Assembly (NCBI GenBank): GCA_950022295.1
Contig: OX465601.1
Location: forward strand, 72,673,501 to 72,737,500
DNA from: Bromus sterilis
Lineage: Eukaryota > Streptophyta > Magnoliopsida > Poales > Poaceae
Reading direction: 5' to 3'
DNA: 64,000 bases
Part shown: piece by piece, positions 1 to 11,534 of the stretch
How the letters are laid out: each line of letters begins with the position of its first letter
Position numbering within the stretch: the first letter of the stretch is position 1
The notes under the pieces: generated by a model
What the model was told of the DNA's origin: nothing
The model's database searches: none
The model's input: only the letters and a program-made list of their open reading frames with translations
Program-made: the position numbers and the translations under genes

Positions 1-304
1 AGGCAGTAATTAAGGCATAAGCCTAACCACAACATTACGATCAAGGATCCATAACTCCCTTGTGCAAAAGTGCGAGAACTGGGGTTCAGGTTTCTGTCAC
101 TCCGGCAACCCACCATAAGCATCCTTTGTGAACAATGTATTCCTCTAGGCCCATGAAAGGTGAAGTGTTAAGTGTTCGACTCACATAACACCACTAGAGA
201 AATAACGACACAACTTAAGTATCAAACAACACATAACACTTCAACATCATATGACTACTAACAACTAGACTTCTCCCATGTTCTCAAGAACTAAACTAAC
301 TACT
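1..304 (-). repeat. 3' LTR of Gypsy element B, distal piece
   Basis: This segment matches, with few differences, the stretch ending at 27819 inside the complete LTR at 27019-28599. The match resumes at 13768 after element A, so 1-304 and 13768-14534 are two halves of one LTR. Roughly 500 bp of it lie left of the window. Bases 300-304 (CTACT) are the left target-site duplication of element A. No coding capacity is seen. Confidence 0.88.
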
Positions 305-1640
305 TGATGGCAAGAGAGTGTTAATACTCTTCAAGCCTCGTTGGTTACCCCAAGTGCAGAGTGAGATATAGTGCAGCGGCAAGTTTTCCCTTGGCAAAGA
401 TACCAAGGTTTGTGTCCCGTAGGACTCCGAAGGATACAAGAAGGTGGTAAAGTGAAAAATGGTGCCAAGGTTGCTAGCTTCACCTGGACCGGCACACAGA
501 TACAAATAAATTTGCTCCAACGAGTACAGAGGAGTTTTCAATTCCTCTGGCCTTGCCGTTTACAAAGGATCAACCCAAGAGATAAAAGTGGAACTGAAAG
601 TAAAGACTGAAAGTAAGCTAGGGTGTAAACAGTAATGTGAATATGGACCGGAGTCCCGTGATTTTCAATAATGATGTGTCTCTCCCAAAAGACAATAATA
701 GTGCCAGCGTGGTAAACAAATCACAGCTGGGCAATTGACGGGATTATGAAGGCACCTCAATGATAACTATGCTGCAAAGAAAGGAAGGGCTCAAAAGCAA
801 TGGGCAGTACGCCAAGGTAAGTAGACCGAAATCCAACTGCATCTACTACGAATCATCCACCTTGAGATATCTATCCAGAACATCTCGCTGGTATTAAGTT
901 GCGAATCCCACCCAAAGTGTAAAGTCAAAGAAATAGACAACTGCATTAAAAGAACTTTGCGTAAAGTAAACAATCCTTGCACCCGCAGGTACAAGCACCG
1001 TTGTTTTATCCCTGGTGGCAACATCACATCCCCTAGTCTCATGTTTCTGTCACTCAAGCTAGACATCAAGGGGCTGAACCCACAATCAAGCATAACGCTC
1101 CCTCTTGGAGTTTCAATAAATCACTTGGCCAAAGTAAAATACGGCAACGGAGAACATGCAAGAATTTACTCAAGAACAAAATATAAAAGAGAAGAACCAA
1201 ATATATTACTTGTCACAATCTGAACATAGTCTCATAATCCATCAGATCCCAACAAACTCAGCATAGCAACAGCAGAAAATTACAAAAGGTGCCTCGATCA
1301 TGTGAGGCAGCTCACGAGGTCTCGAAAGTGGAAGCACAAAGAGGGGAGAGGAATATCACATAGCTACTGGTCATGGACCCATGGTCAAAGGGGAACTACT
1401 CACGGTACATACGGGAGGCGTCCATGTGTGATTTTTCCGGATTTTTTGGAGCACTATTAATGGCCGGAAAACCTGAAATACAAAAACAGCAGAAAACAAC
1501 AACTGGCAGCTGGGTGCACTGGGTTAATAGATTAGTCCAAATATGCTCAAAAGTTTATGAAAGTTCAAGCAAATCATAGCAATATCACACAAAAGAGGCA
1601 TGGAGCAAGCAGAAATTATAGATACATTTGGGACGTATCA
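305..1640 (-). repeat. 3' LTR of element A, internally deleted
   Basis: Minus-strand LTR starting TGATACGTCCC at 1640 and ending CCATCA at 305. It aligns with the other LTR copy (4102-4836 plus 13268-13767) but lacks about 310 bp of G+C-rich sequence at the junction near 1424. The missing block includes the TATA-like part of the LTR (minus-strand CTATATTTA near 13390). ORFs in here (for example 791-1093 and 957-1223) repeat in every LTR of this family and are not genes. Confidence 0.85.
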
Positions 1641-1675
1641 ACATCCCCAAGCTTAATCCCTGCTCTTCCTCGAGT
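1641..1675 (-). other. Polypurine tract region of element A
   Basis: Read on the minus strand, the sequence just before the 3' LTR is TTAAGCTTGGGGATGT followed by TGATACG. The same block (GAGGACGAGCAGG, AATTAAGCTTGGGGATGT) abuts the 3' LTR of C, D and E, and in a diverged form F. This is the expected place and composition for the plus-strand primer of Gypsy reverse transcription. Confidence 0.7.
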
Positions 1676-3298
1676 AGGTAAATGATAACAAGCATAATTT
1701 CTCTGGTGACATGCCACACAACCATATAAGGACTTTTAAGTAAAGCAATCAAAGCATGAAATTCAATTCAAGTCTTAACAAGCAAGAGTCTATATTAGCA
1801 TTGACACAAGCAACAAAAGAACAAAAGGTGCAAGAGCTCTCGTTGTCCGTGGCTCGAATGTCTCCAGATGGTGTTTGTGTGCAAGCAGGGGATAGGGAAA
1901 TACGAGATAAAAAGTATTTTGTTGAGAACAACTATCTACTAAAGTTTCACACTTAGTCTCCTTTGGATTCTTATCTTGACTTGTCCCCAGACCACTAGCC
2001 AGGTACAAGTCAAACTGATCCACTCCCTTTCGATATTTTGAGCACTCATGCAATGGATGAGCGTGAGCAAGAAAGTTGACACCTAAAAGTCGAAACAGAA
2101 AGAAGGTGGAGGAGGAAGACAAAAAGGTGTGAAAGGCTCACATCAATGAGGACAATCATAGGCGAGAGAAGGCCATATGATAGATATGATGTGAGGAGTA
2201 GGGATTGCCATGCAACGGATGCACATGTGAGCTAAAAGCTCTCCAAGGGAACTAGTGGGGGTGCATCTAACTTGCTTGCTCAAGAAGACCTAGAGCTCGT
2301 TTGAGGAGCCTCATCATTGGAATATACAAGCCAAGTTCTATAGTGTGAAGGTCCCCACATAGCTATATGCATGATGATGATCTCTATGGAGTACAAGGGA
2401 TAGATGATGAAGTACTAGTGTGGATCTCTCAAAAGGAATAGTAGTGTGCCCCCTTCTCTCTTTTTTTTCTCTTTTTTTCTATTTTTTCTATTTTTTGGTG
2501 GCCTCAATGGCTCTTTCTATTCCTCTCTCATTTGTCCTCTTTGGGATCTTTTGATTTTGTCTACTTTGGGATCCTTTCCTCACTTTAGGGGCAACACTCT
2601 ATATTTTACAAGAATATAGGAGATCTTTCACACTTTACAAAGGTACTCACATAAATAAAATATAACTATCATGATGCAAATGTATGACATGAAGATCAAG
2701 TCATGAGAAGGTGGATGTTGCATGGCAATGTATCTCGGAAAGGATATGGAAATGCCGTGTAGGTAGGTATGGTGGCTGTTTTTAGGAAATATATAAGGAG
2801 GTTTATGATGACAGAGCGTATCGTTCCAAGGGTTTGTATGCACTGGCGAAGTATGCGCCAACTCTCAAGGTGAGAAAGGGAAATGCACGGTACCGAAGAG
2901 GCTAGAAAAAGTATAGGTGGGTGGAAGTGTCAACTTTCGAATACTCACATTAGTCCGAAGAATCTGTGAAAAACAGAACAACAGGTAGTAAAGAATTTTT
3001 AGGGATACTTCTGCAACTCAAATCAAAAAACTCAGAACATACTCAAGTTTCGTAATTGTATAGAGCACTCTGTGTAAAAATTCAGCTCAAAAAGATGAAC
3101 TGGGATTTTTCTCTGATTTTTCTAGTCACGAGAACAGAATCTGTTTTCTGGACAGCATGTCGAAACTTTCACTTCCCTTGTCGTATGAGGCTATAAAAGG
3201 CACAAAGCTTGAAATGTAAAGATAAAATGATGTTGCTACAGTAGTAACAATCATCAAGACCACTAAGAACAGAAGAAAAGCAAAAAGAAAAACCTAAA
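1676..3298 (-). other. Noncoding 3' internal region of element A
   Basis: No credible ORF. It is homologous to 21106-23843 (C), 29045-31640 (D) and 33597-35993 (E), and in inverted orientation to 47190-49300 (F). It contains a T-rich pyrimidine run at about 2455-2505 (A/G-rich on the element's coding strand) that recurs at the same place in every copy. Function unknown; spacer or cis-acting RNA sequence are the obvious options. Confidence 0.7.
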
Positions 3299-3349
3299 TT
3301 CGTTGCGGGCTGCCTCCCGAAAGCGCTTCTTTAGAGCCATTAGCTAGGC
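3299..3349 (-). other. Conserved post-gag hairpin block, copy in A
   Basis: A block directly downstream of the gag-like stop. Minus strand: AAGCGCTT, then CGGG-AGGCAG-CCCG, a short stem-loop. It is also present in C (23844-23897), D (31641-31695), E (35994-36032), F (47134-47185, plus strand) and, degenerate, at 43168-43217. In D, E and F the stem is TTGGG/CCCAA, so the outer pair C-G is replaced by T-A. Confidence 0.6.
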
Positions 3350-3363
3350 TTAAAGCAAATAGA

Positions 3364-4101
3364 TCAAGTTGTATGCATTGAACCATCATCACTATCATCA
3401 AAAAGGTCTTCAATGGTACAACTAGTCTTAATAGGTTTCTCAAATAAAGGACGAATGAAAATGCTTCTTGGAATAAAATCAAAAGGAGGGAAGTCAATTG
3501 GAGTTTCATTAAAGTTAAAGATAGGTGTCTCCTCCAAAGTTTTCACCGTTTCAACTCTCTTGGCAATGGGTGTGTGTGCTTTAGCTCGAGGAACCTTGGG
3601 GAGGTAAACGAACTTAGGTTCCTTCTTTGCCGTAGTTTCATACTTTTTGGTTTTGATTGAGGAAAAGGTAGTTCCTAGAGTTTCAATAACTTCTTCAATC
3701 TTTTCTATCCTAGAAGACTTCTCATCAAGGGATTTGATAGTCTCCAAAGTTTTGACAATTTTCTGCATGGAGTTATCTAGGCTATTCAAATTCCCTTGAA
3801 TCTTACGATCCAACTCATTCACCCTGTCAATACTTGGCATCTCTAGCTCTATTTTTTCAAGTTTTCTCATAATGTGAGCTAAGGCAATGTCCTCCTTAAT
3901 ATTAACAATTGGGAGACTTCCAACAAGATTTTCAATAACATTAAGGGCTTCCCAAACTGGGGCCTCTATGAAGTTCCCATTGATAATAGTGTCTAAAAGA
4001 AACCTATTCCGAGAAGTGATCCCAACATAAAAATTTCTAAGCAAGATAGTAGTGGATTGCTTCTTGGTGGCTCTTTTTTCAGAATCATTAATTCTATACA
4101 A
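3364..4101 (-). pseudogene. Truncated gag-like ORF of element A
   Basis: The open frame of 250 codons begins at 4116, but its first codons come from LTR sequence; gag homology starts at about YRINDSEKRATKK (near 4099). The same protein is found complete in E (292 residues) and C (280 residues). The segment LLRNFYVGIT..NRFLLDTIINGNF resembles the gag core of Athila-type Gypsy elements (LLR-FY-GL, LDT, GGNF). A predicted helical, coiled-coil-like middle (LDRKIQGNLNSLDNSMQKIV) follows, then a basic/Pro region and an acidic tail (DLFDDSDDG). There is no zinc knuckle or protease. The role would be capsid or RNA packaging; the N-terminal ~40 residues are lost, so this copy is dead. Confidence 0.75.
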
Positions 4102-4836
4102 ATCACAGCTGCGCAATTGACAGGATTAAAAACGCACCGCAATGCTAACTATGCTACAAAGAAAGGAAGAGGCTCAAAAGCATGGGCGGTACGCCAAAAT
4201 AAGTAGACCGAAATCCAACTGCATCTACTACGAATCATCCACCTTGAGATATCTATCCAGAACATCTCGCTGGTAATAAGTTGCGAATCCCACCCAAAGT
4301 GTAAACTCAAAGCAACAAACAACTGCATTAAAAGAACTTTGCGTAAAGTAAACGATCCTTGCACCCGCAGGTACAAGCACCGTTGTTTTATCCCTGGTGG
4401 CAACAGCACATCCCCTAGTCTCATGTTTCTGTCACTCAAGCTAGACATCAAGGGGATGAACCCACAATCAAGCATAACGCTCCCTCTTGGAGTTGCAATA
4501 AATCACTTGGACAAAGTAAAATACGGCAACGGAGAACATGCAAGAATTTACTCAAGAACAAAATATAAAAGATAAGAACCAAATATATTACTCATCACAA
4601 TCTGAACATAGTCTCATAATCCATCAGATCCCAACAAACTCAGCATAGCAACAGCAGAAAATTACAAAGGTGCCTCGATCATGTGAGGCAGCTCACGAGG
4701 TCTCGAAAGTGGAAGCACAAAGAGGGGAGAGGAACATCAGATGGCTACTGGTCATGGACCCATGGTCAAAGGGGAACTACTCACGGTACATACGGGAGGC
4801 GTCCATGGCTATGGATGGTCTCCCGCAGGGGGTTCC
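4102..4836 (-). repeat. 5' LTR of element A, inner part
   Basis: Homologous to 718-1437 in the 3' LTR of A. It joins the gag fragment at about 4099-4102, so the LTR's 3' end, the primer-binding site and the gag start are deleted. It is interrupted by the Copia element at 4837 and resumes at 13268. Bases 4832-4836 (GTTCC) are the left Copia target-site duplication. Confidence 0.85.
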
Positions 4837-6509
4837 TGTTGGATATGTGCCCTAGAGGAAAATTAATAAAGGTATTTGTCACATATTTGTTTGTTCATAA
4901 TACGTTATATATTGTGCTAGAACTGTATTAAGCGGAAACATTAATACACGTGTGATATACAACAACCTGGTCCCTAGTTAAACTAAGGCATACTAGCTCA
5001 TTGGGCAATTGATGATCAAGGTTTCCTGATCATGAGAACATAATAGTCTATTGACAATGAGGTCATATCATTAGAAGAATGATGTGATGGACACACACCC
5101 CCCTTAAGCATTGCAGTGTGATCAAGTCACATAAGTTCAGAATTGCGATGACTAAATAACATAGTGACTGAATCCTTAGACCGTGATGATCATACATAAT
5201 TTCTATCTATTAGGATGGTTTGAGTGCATTAACCGTTACACTGAAACATGGTAACTGAAAAGGTGTATCTTGGGTATTCCGAAGTAGATATGCTGAGGAG
5301 TATGAAATAGATCAGAGCGGGATTTGTCAATCCGAGTGACGGATAGGTACTCTGGGCCCACTCGGTGGTTTTGCATCAATAGCTTGCAAGCAAGTGACTA
5401 GGTCAGAAGAGATGTAATATTCACAGACGAGTAAACAGGTTATGTCGGAGACGAGGAATAACTAGGTATTGGATACCGATGATCATACCTCGGACTAACA
5501 TATTACCAAAGCACAAAAGGATCAAGTCATATTGCTAACGGTTCAACAGCGATGAAGTTTATTCGATGGAAGCGTAGGGGCACATCAAGGATTGTAACCA
5601 GATCCCACGTGATGGTCATTGGTCAGAGAGTGTCTCGATCATGTCTACTGTTTCCCGGACCGTAGGGTGTCACACTTAAGGGCAATCGATGCATTAAGGA
5701 TTGATTCGGGATCATCGGTGAAAAGAGAGAAAACACCGGAAATGTACCGGGAGGTGCCGGAAGCTGTTCCAGATATTTTGAAAGGTTCAAAATAATATAT
5801 ATTAATGTTTAAATATGTTTTATTATTTAGTTGACATAATTAAATATTAAAATGATTTAAATAATTAATTAAAAAGGTGAAAAGGTATTTGGGCCTTAAA
5901 AGGCCCATAAGGGGAAGGGGGAGCCTCCCCCTTGGGCTTGGCGCCAAGGGAGGGGCCCATCCCCCCTCCTAGCCGCACCGCTCCCCCCCTTGGGGGTTTA
6001 GTCCCACATGGGGGAAGGGGAGGGGGTGGAGCCCCTCCTTGGCCTATATAAGGAGGGGTGGGGGTGGCTTTTTCAACACAACATTGTGTTTCTCTCTCTC
6101 TCTCTCTTTCTCCGACCTAGAGCGGACTCCCCTGGTTTGGAGTTTGCACCTGGTTGGGGGTTTCACCATCATCCGGACGTCGTCGCGCTGACGAAATCGG
6201 GATCCGGATCAATCTTCTTTCCGCTGCTCTTCTGGTTCGGAGCCCGGAGGGACGTCGGTTGCACCGTACGTGTGTAATCCCGCGAGGCACTACACGTGTG
6301 GTGCTACTTCATCGTCGGAGGTTCTTCAACACGACAGGGAGGTCGTAGGATCAGAGTCTACGCCAACCACATTCGAGGAATGTTTCCCTCTTTCGGTGTT
6401 CAAAGGTATGAACAACGATTCCTTCTGTTACATACATCAGCATAACATAGATCTTGGGTTCGGGACTCGTAGGTAGGAAAATTTTTGTTTTCTGCGCCGA
6501 TCCCCAACA
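4837..6509 (+). repeat. Copia 5' LTR
   Basis: 1673 bp, begins TGTTGGATATGTGCCCTAG and ends CCGATCCCCAACA. It has an A+T-rich middle near 5780-5880, a G+C-rich stretch with opposed purine and pyrimidine runs near 5905-6010, a TATA box near 6045, and a CT repeat near 6091-6110 just downstream in the expected leader start. Confidence 0.93.
6045..6051 (+). promoter_or_regulatory. TATA box of Copia 5' LTR
   Basis: CCTATATAAGG sits in the last third of the LTR, about 40 bp upstream of a CT-rich initiator-like stretch. This is the usual arrangement for the LTR promoter (U3/R border). The 3' LTR has two copies of this box because of a tandem duplication. Confidence 0.75.
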
Positions 6510-6510
6510 G

Positions 6511-6523
6511 TGGTATCATGAGC
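6511..6523 (+). other. Primer-binding site of Copia (initiator Met tRNA)
   Basis: TGGTATCATGAGC one base after the LTR end. It matches the complement of the 3' end of plant initiator methionine tRNA (usual TGGTATCAGAGC) with a small difference, the standard primer for Copia minus-strand DNA synthesis. Confidence 0.85.
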
Positions 6524-7464
6524 AAGGCTATGCGTAGATGTATTGTACGGGTAGAAAATATCTAGGATGTGGGCATCAATTCTCCAATTGTTACCCTCCC
6601 ACGTGTACTCGTTTAGCGTTGCGGCAATGTCCTGATGAAGTGGCCCCGACCGACCTTACGCGTTTACGCGAGACTGGTTCCACGCTTGACATATGGCTTG
6701 TACCATATAAGTGGCTGGGGTGTCTGTCTCTCTAACATTAGCGACGCGAAGACGTTTGCAACGGAGGGCCCCGATAGGGGTGTAGTAGAGACGATTGCAG
6801 GATTGGTGTTGTGGCTTGTTTTCGCAGGATAGAAAACGGTTCTCTCTCGAAACCCCTTAGCAGCCACATAAAACTTGAAAAAGATAAAGTAGAAGGCATT
6901 TTAACTTTAATTTTCATGTAAGGGGGGATCATACCTTGTATGATTTACAGTTTTACTTCCTGTCTTGCTAATATGCTAGATATGCGACGGTATCATGATA
7001 GGATAATCTCTCTCAATACCATGATTGTATTCTCCCTTAGTGGGAACCGCCTAGAAGGATCTCTTTATGATAGGCAGGCCGTGACGATCGGGTGTCATAC
7101 ATACATTAGAGATCGCATGAGGTTGGGTTTGGCAAGCCTAGCATATGCAGATATGGCCTTGCTGAACTGCCATACACTAAGGTTCAACTGGCAGGCTTGA
7201 CATATGTAGATATGAGCTTGGAATACGGATGACCGAAAGGTTAAGCATGAGTCATATAACGGATATGATTGGAATGATGTCCTACCTAGGGAGATGTGTC
7301 ATCGGCCGTGTGATATTCGAGGACGATCATTCAAATTAGGATTATGTTAATCACTTAGTAAATCTGGAGAGATGTTTAACTAAGTGGGAGTTTGAGAATT
7401 AATTAAAATTTAACTCCACTTATGAAAAAAGTCTAAATATGTGTTTTGCAAATAACCATTGTAG
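6524..7464 (+). other. Copia untranslated leader
   Basis: About 940 bp between the primer site and the gag start. Small ORFs (6538-6735, 6940-7200) have no recognisable product. BARE/Angela-type leaders are known to be long; packaging and dimerisation signals would be expected here but cannot be pinpointed by eye. Confidence 0.7.
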
Positions 7465-10400
7465 ATGGCTGCACCTCTCCCCTCATTCAACTTAGGGTCA
7501 TTCCTAGACAAAGACAAACTAAAAACCGATGGGTCAAACTTCACCAACTGGTTCCGCACTCTGAGGATTCTCCTCGTTCCCCTCAAGATGGCATACATAC
7601 TAGAGGCCGCGTTAGGTGACGAACCACCAACAGACGCTAGTCAGGATGAGAAGAATGTCTACCTCTCCAAGACGGATGATTACAACCTTGTCCAGAGTGG
7701 AATGCTTTACTCCATGGAGGCTGAGCTGCAGAAACGCTTTGAGAGGATGGGTGCATATGAGATAATCGCCGACCTCAAGGCCGTCTTTGCACCCCAAGCC
7801 AGGGATGAACGTTATGAGGCTTCTGAAGCTTTCTTCTCAGCAAAGATGGATGCGCATAGCAATGTTAGTGAGCACGTGGTCAAGATGTCTGGCTACGTTC
7901 AACGCTTGAATTATCTGGAATGTCAGATTCCAGATGAACTTGCTGTTGATAGGGTGAAGCAGTCGCTGCCCCCTAGCTACAAAGGCTTTGTGTTGAACTA
8001 CAACATGCAGGGGATGACTAACACCCCTTCTGAGTTGTTCGCCATGCTGAAAACTGCTGAGGTTGAGATCAAGAAGGAGCATGCTGTATTCATGGTCAAC
8101 AAGACCGTTGGATTCAAGAAGTCTGGCAAGAAGGAGAAGGGAAAGAAGGGAATCACGAAGAAGGGTGACAAGCCAGTTGTCCCTCCTCGTAAGGCACCCA
8201 AACCTGGACCCAAGCCCGGCGTTGAGTGCTTCTACTTCAAGGGTGATGGTCACTGGAAACGCAACTGCCCCAAGTACCTAGAGGATAAGAAGGCTGGCAA
8301 GATTGTCAGAAGAGACAAAGGTATATTTTATATACACGTTATTGATCTTTTCTTAACAAGCGCAGAGAACAAATCATGGATATTTGATACAGGATCTGTT
8401 GCTCACATTTCTAACTCCTCTCAAGGGCTACGGAATAGGCGACGCTTGATGAAAGATGGAGTGACGATGCGCGTGGGAAACGGCTACCGGATTGAAGTGG
8501 TGGCGGTCGGCACGAAGCATCTTAGTCTCCCTTCAGGATTAGTTTTGATTTTGAATAAGTGCTACTATGTACCCGCATTGAGTGTGGACATCGTTAGTGG
8601 TTCTTGCTTGAAGCGAGACCACTATTCTTTTAAGTCAGATACAATTGGTTTTGCGATTTATAAGGATGATGTTTTTTATGTTCACGCACCGGAGAAAAAT
8701 GGCTTATTCATTCTTAATCTCGATTGTGATATACTTCATATTGGTAACGTAGAGGCCAAAAGATTAAAACCTAGTGGCGAAGAACACATGAGGATGTGGC
8801 ATTGTCGACTTGGTCATATTGGTGAAAAGCGCATGAAGAAGCTTCATGATGATGGACTTCTGGAGTCGTTGGATTTTGGATCCCTTAACACATGTGAACC
8901 ATGCCTTATGGGAAAGATGACAAGGACTCCATTCAATGGAACAATGGAGCATGCGGAAGACTTGTTAGGGATCATACATTCAGATGTATGTGGACCTATG
9001 AATGTCCCCACACGCAATGGTCTTCATTACTTCGTGACCTTCACAGATGACTTAAGCATATATGGGTATATCTACTTAATGAAACATAAGTCTGAAACCT
9101 TTGAAAGGTTCAAGGAATTTCAGAGTGAGGTCGAGAATCAATTCGGGAAGAAGATCAAGCACCTTCGATCCGATCGAGGAGGCGAGTATTTAAGTCACGA
9201 GTTTGGCGATCATCTTAAGACTTGTGGGATCGTACCACAACTTACGCCGGCAGGAACACCTCAGCGTAACGGTGCTTCTGAGCCACGTAATAGAACTCTA
9301 TTGGATAGCGTACGATCGATGATGTCTCATACCGACTTACCTGTGTCATTCTGGGGGTATGCATTAGAAATTGCCGCTTACATTCTTAATAGGGCACCGT
9401 CCAAATCCGTAAAGACAACACAATTTGAGGAATGGCATGGCAATAAACCAAAGTTGTCTCACTTGAAGATTTGGGGTTGTGAGGCTTATGTTAGGAAACT
9501 TCAGCCTGAAAAACTCGAATCAAAAGCGGATAAGTGCATCTTAGTGGGATATCCAAGGGAAACCGTTGGATACACCTCCTACAACCAGTCTGAGGGAAAA
9601 ACGTTTGTCGCCAAGACTGGATGCTTTCTTGAGAAAGAGTTTCTTTCGAAAGAATTGAGTGGGAGGAAAATAGACCTCAACGAGATGATTGACCAATCAT
9701 TCCAAGTGGAAGAAATGGCAATGGAAGTTGTTCCGGAACCATCTTCCGTAGTGGGAGCTGAAGAGAACGGTCATCATGATATTCATAACGATCGTGACAT
9801 ACATGATGATCATGATCAAGATGAAGAGGATCCTATTGTACCCCGCAGGTCATCAAGAGCCCGAGTAAAAACTCGGTTTTATGGGCAACTTGTCAATGCA
9901 GTCATGTTAAATGAACCTGACGAACCTGCGAACTACAAAGAAGCAATGGAGGGACCCGAGTCCAAGAAATGGATGGAAGCCATGAAATCCGAGATAGACT
10001 CCATGTATGCCAACAAAGTATGGACTTTGGTGGATATTCCCGAGGACCGAAAGGCCGTCGAGAATAAGTGGATATTCAAGAAAAAGACTGACGCAGACGG
10101 AAACGTATCTGTCTATAAAGCTCGACTTGTCGCAAAAGGTTTCCGACAAATTCAAGGAGTTGACTACGAAGAGACTTTCTCTCCCGTAGCGATGCTAAAG
10201 ACTATCCGGATATTGCTAGCAATTGCTGCCTATTACGATTATGAAATAGGGCAGATGGATGTGAAAACCGCGTTCCTAAATGGCACCATTGAGGAAGAGT
10301 TGTATATGGTACAACCGGAAGGTTTTATTGATCCTAAGGACGCTGGTAAGGTATGCAAACTTCAACGGTCCATTTATGGGTTGAAGCAAGCATCTCGGAG

Positions 10401-11503
10401 CTGGAATCTTTGTTTTGATGAGGTGATCAAAGCTTTTGGATTTGTCCAAAATGAAGAAGAATTCTGTGTTTATAAGAAAGCGAGTGGGAGCTCTGTGGCA
10501 TTCCTAGTACTATATGTGGATGAAATATTATTGATAGGGAATGATGTGAAATTTCTAAAGGGGGTAAAGGAATATTGGAATGGACATTTTTCCATGAAGG
10601 ACCTAGGTGAAGTTGCATACATATTAGGCATTAAAATCTATAGAGATAGATCAAGACGCCTATTAGCACTGAGTCAGAGAACTTACCTTGAGAAGATATT
10701 GAAGAGGTTCAATATGGATAACGCCAAGAGAGGCCTCTTGCCCGTTATGAAAGGAAGTAAATTGAGTGTGACTCAATGCCCAGCAACAACAAAAGAAAGG
10801 GAGGAAATGTCCTCAAATCCCTATGCCTCAGCCATAGGTTCTATCATGTATGCTATGCTGTGTATTCGACCAGATGTGGCCCTGGCGGTTAGTCTGACTA
10901 ATCGTTTCCAAAGTAATCCTGAAATGGATCATTGGATTGCAGTGAAGAACGTCCTTAAGTACTTGCGAAGAACTAAGGATCTGGTTCTTGTCTATGGAGG
11001 ATGTGAAGAAGAGATCGCCGTAACAGGTTACGTCGATGCCAGTCTTGGTACTGATCCCGATGACTCAAAATCCCAGACGGGATACGTGTTTATGTTGAAT
11101 GGTGGTGCGATTAGCTGGAGGAGCGGCAAGTAGTCAGTCGTCGCCCAATCTACGATGGAGTCGGAGTATATTGCCGCTTGCGAAGCGTCAAACAAAGCGC
11201 ATTGGCTGAAGAAGTTCGTCATCGAGCTTGGCATTCCCTAGTTGCACTGACCCTGTTAGCATTTATTGCGACAATACGGGTGCCATTGCTAACGCAAGGG
11301 AGCCGAGGACTCACTCTACAGCCAAGCATATTCTCCGGCGTTTCCATGTGACGCGGGACTACGTCAAGGATGGTCATACTAGGATTTTCAAAATACATAC
11401 GGATCTGAATCCGTCAGACCCAATGACAAAACCTCTTCCACAAGCCAAGTTTGAACAACACCGAGAGACTATTGGTGTTAGATACATACCTGATGTAAAC
11501 TAG
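7465..11503 (+). pseudogene. gag-pol: Copia gag-pol polyprotein, broken in RNase H
   Basis: One frame of 1222 codons (7465-11133) encodes gag, protease, integrase and RT. Gag residues 1-~285 end in a zinc knuckle CFYFKGDGHWKRNC in which the second Cys (residue 258) is Phe. Protease: DTGS at 308-311. Integrase: H446, H452, C477, C480, then D507, D570, E606 (D,D-35-E). RT: QMDVKTAFLNG with D932, and YVDE at 1017-1020 where Copia RTs have YVDD; the catalytic Asp is replaced by Glu (GAA at 10522). RNase H starts with D1191 and is cut by TAG at 11131, then by a frameshift near 11238. Its end continues in another frame at 11228-11503 (YCDNTGAIA...KHILRRFHV...DPMTKPLPQ). ATG at 7465 is the first in frame and fits the family's MAAPLPSFN-type start. 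At least four lesions, so not functional as sequenced. Confidence 0.92.
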
Positions 11504-11518
11504 TGTAATTTGTACTCT

Positions 11519-11534
11519 AGTGCAAGTGGGAGAC
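11519..11534 (+). other. Polypurine tract of Copia
   Basis: AGTGCAAGTGGGAGAC immediately before the 3' LTR; CAAGTGGGAGA is the typical Copia plus-strand primer. Confidence 0.85.

Noticed and set aside
791..1223. ORFs MLDCGFSPLMSS.. and MRKVNNPCTRRYK.. (also 4149-4575, 32579-32809, 37645-37836)
   Set aside because: Opposite-strand shadows in the same LTR segment, recurring with frameshifts; no coding evidence.
8063..8281. ORFs antisense or out of frame to the Copia polyprotein (7612-7797, 7837-8253, 8764-8952, 9907-10189, 10427-10618)
   Set aside because: Fully explained by the gag-pol frame.
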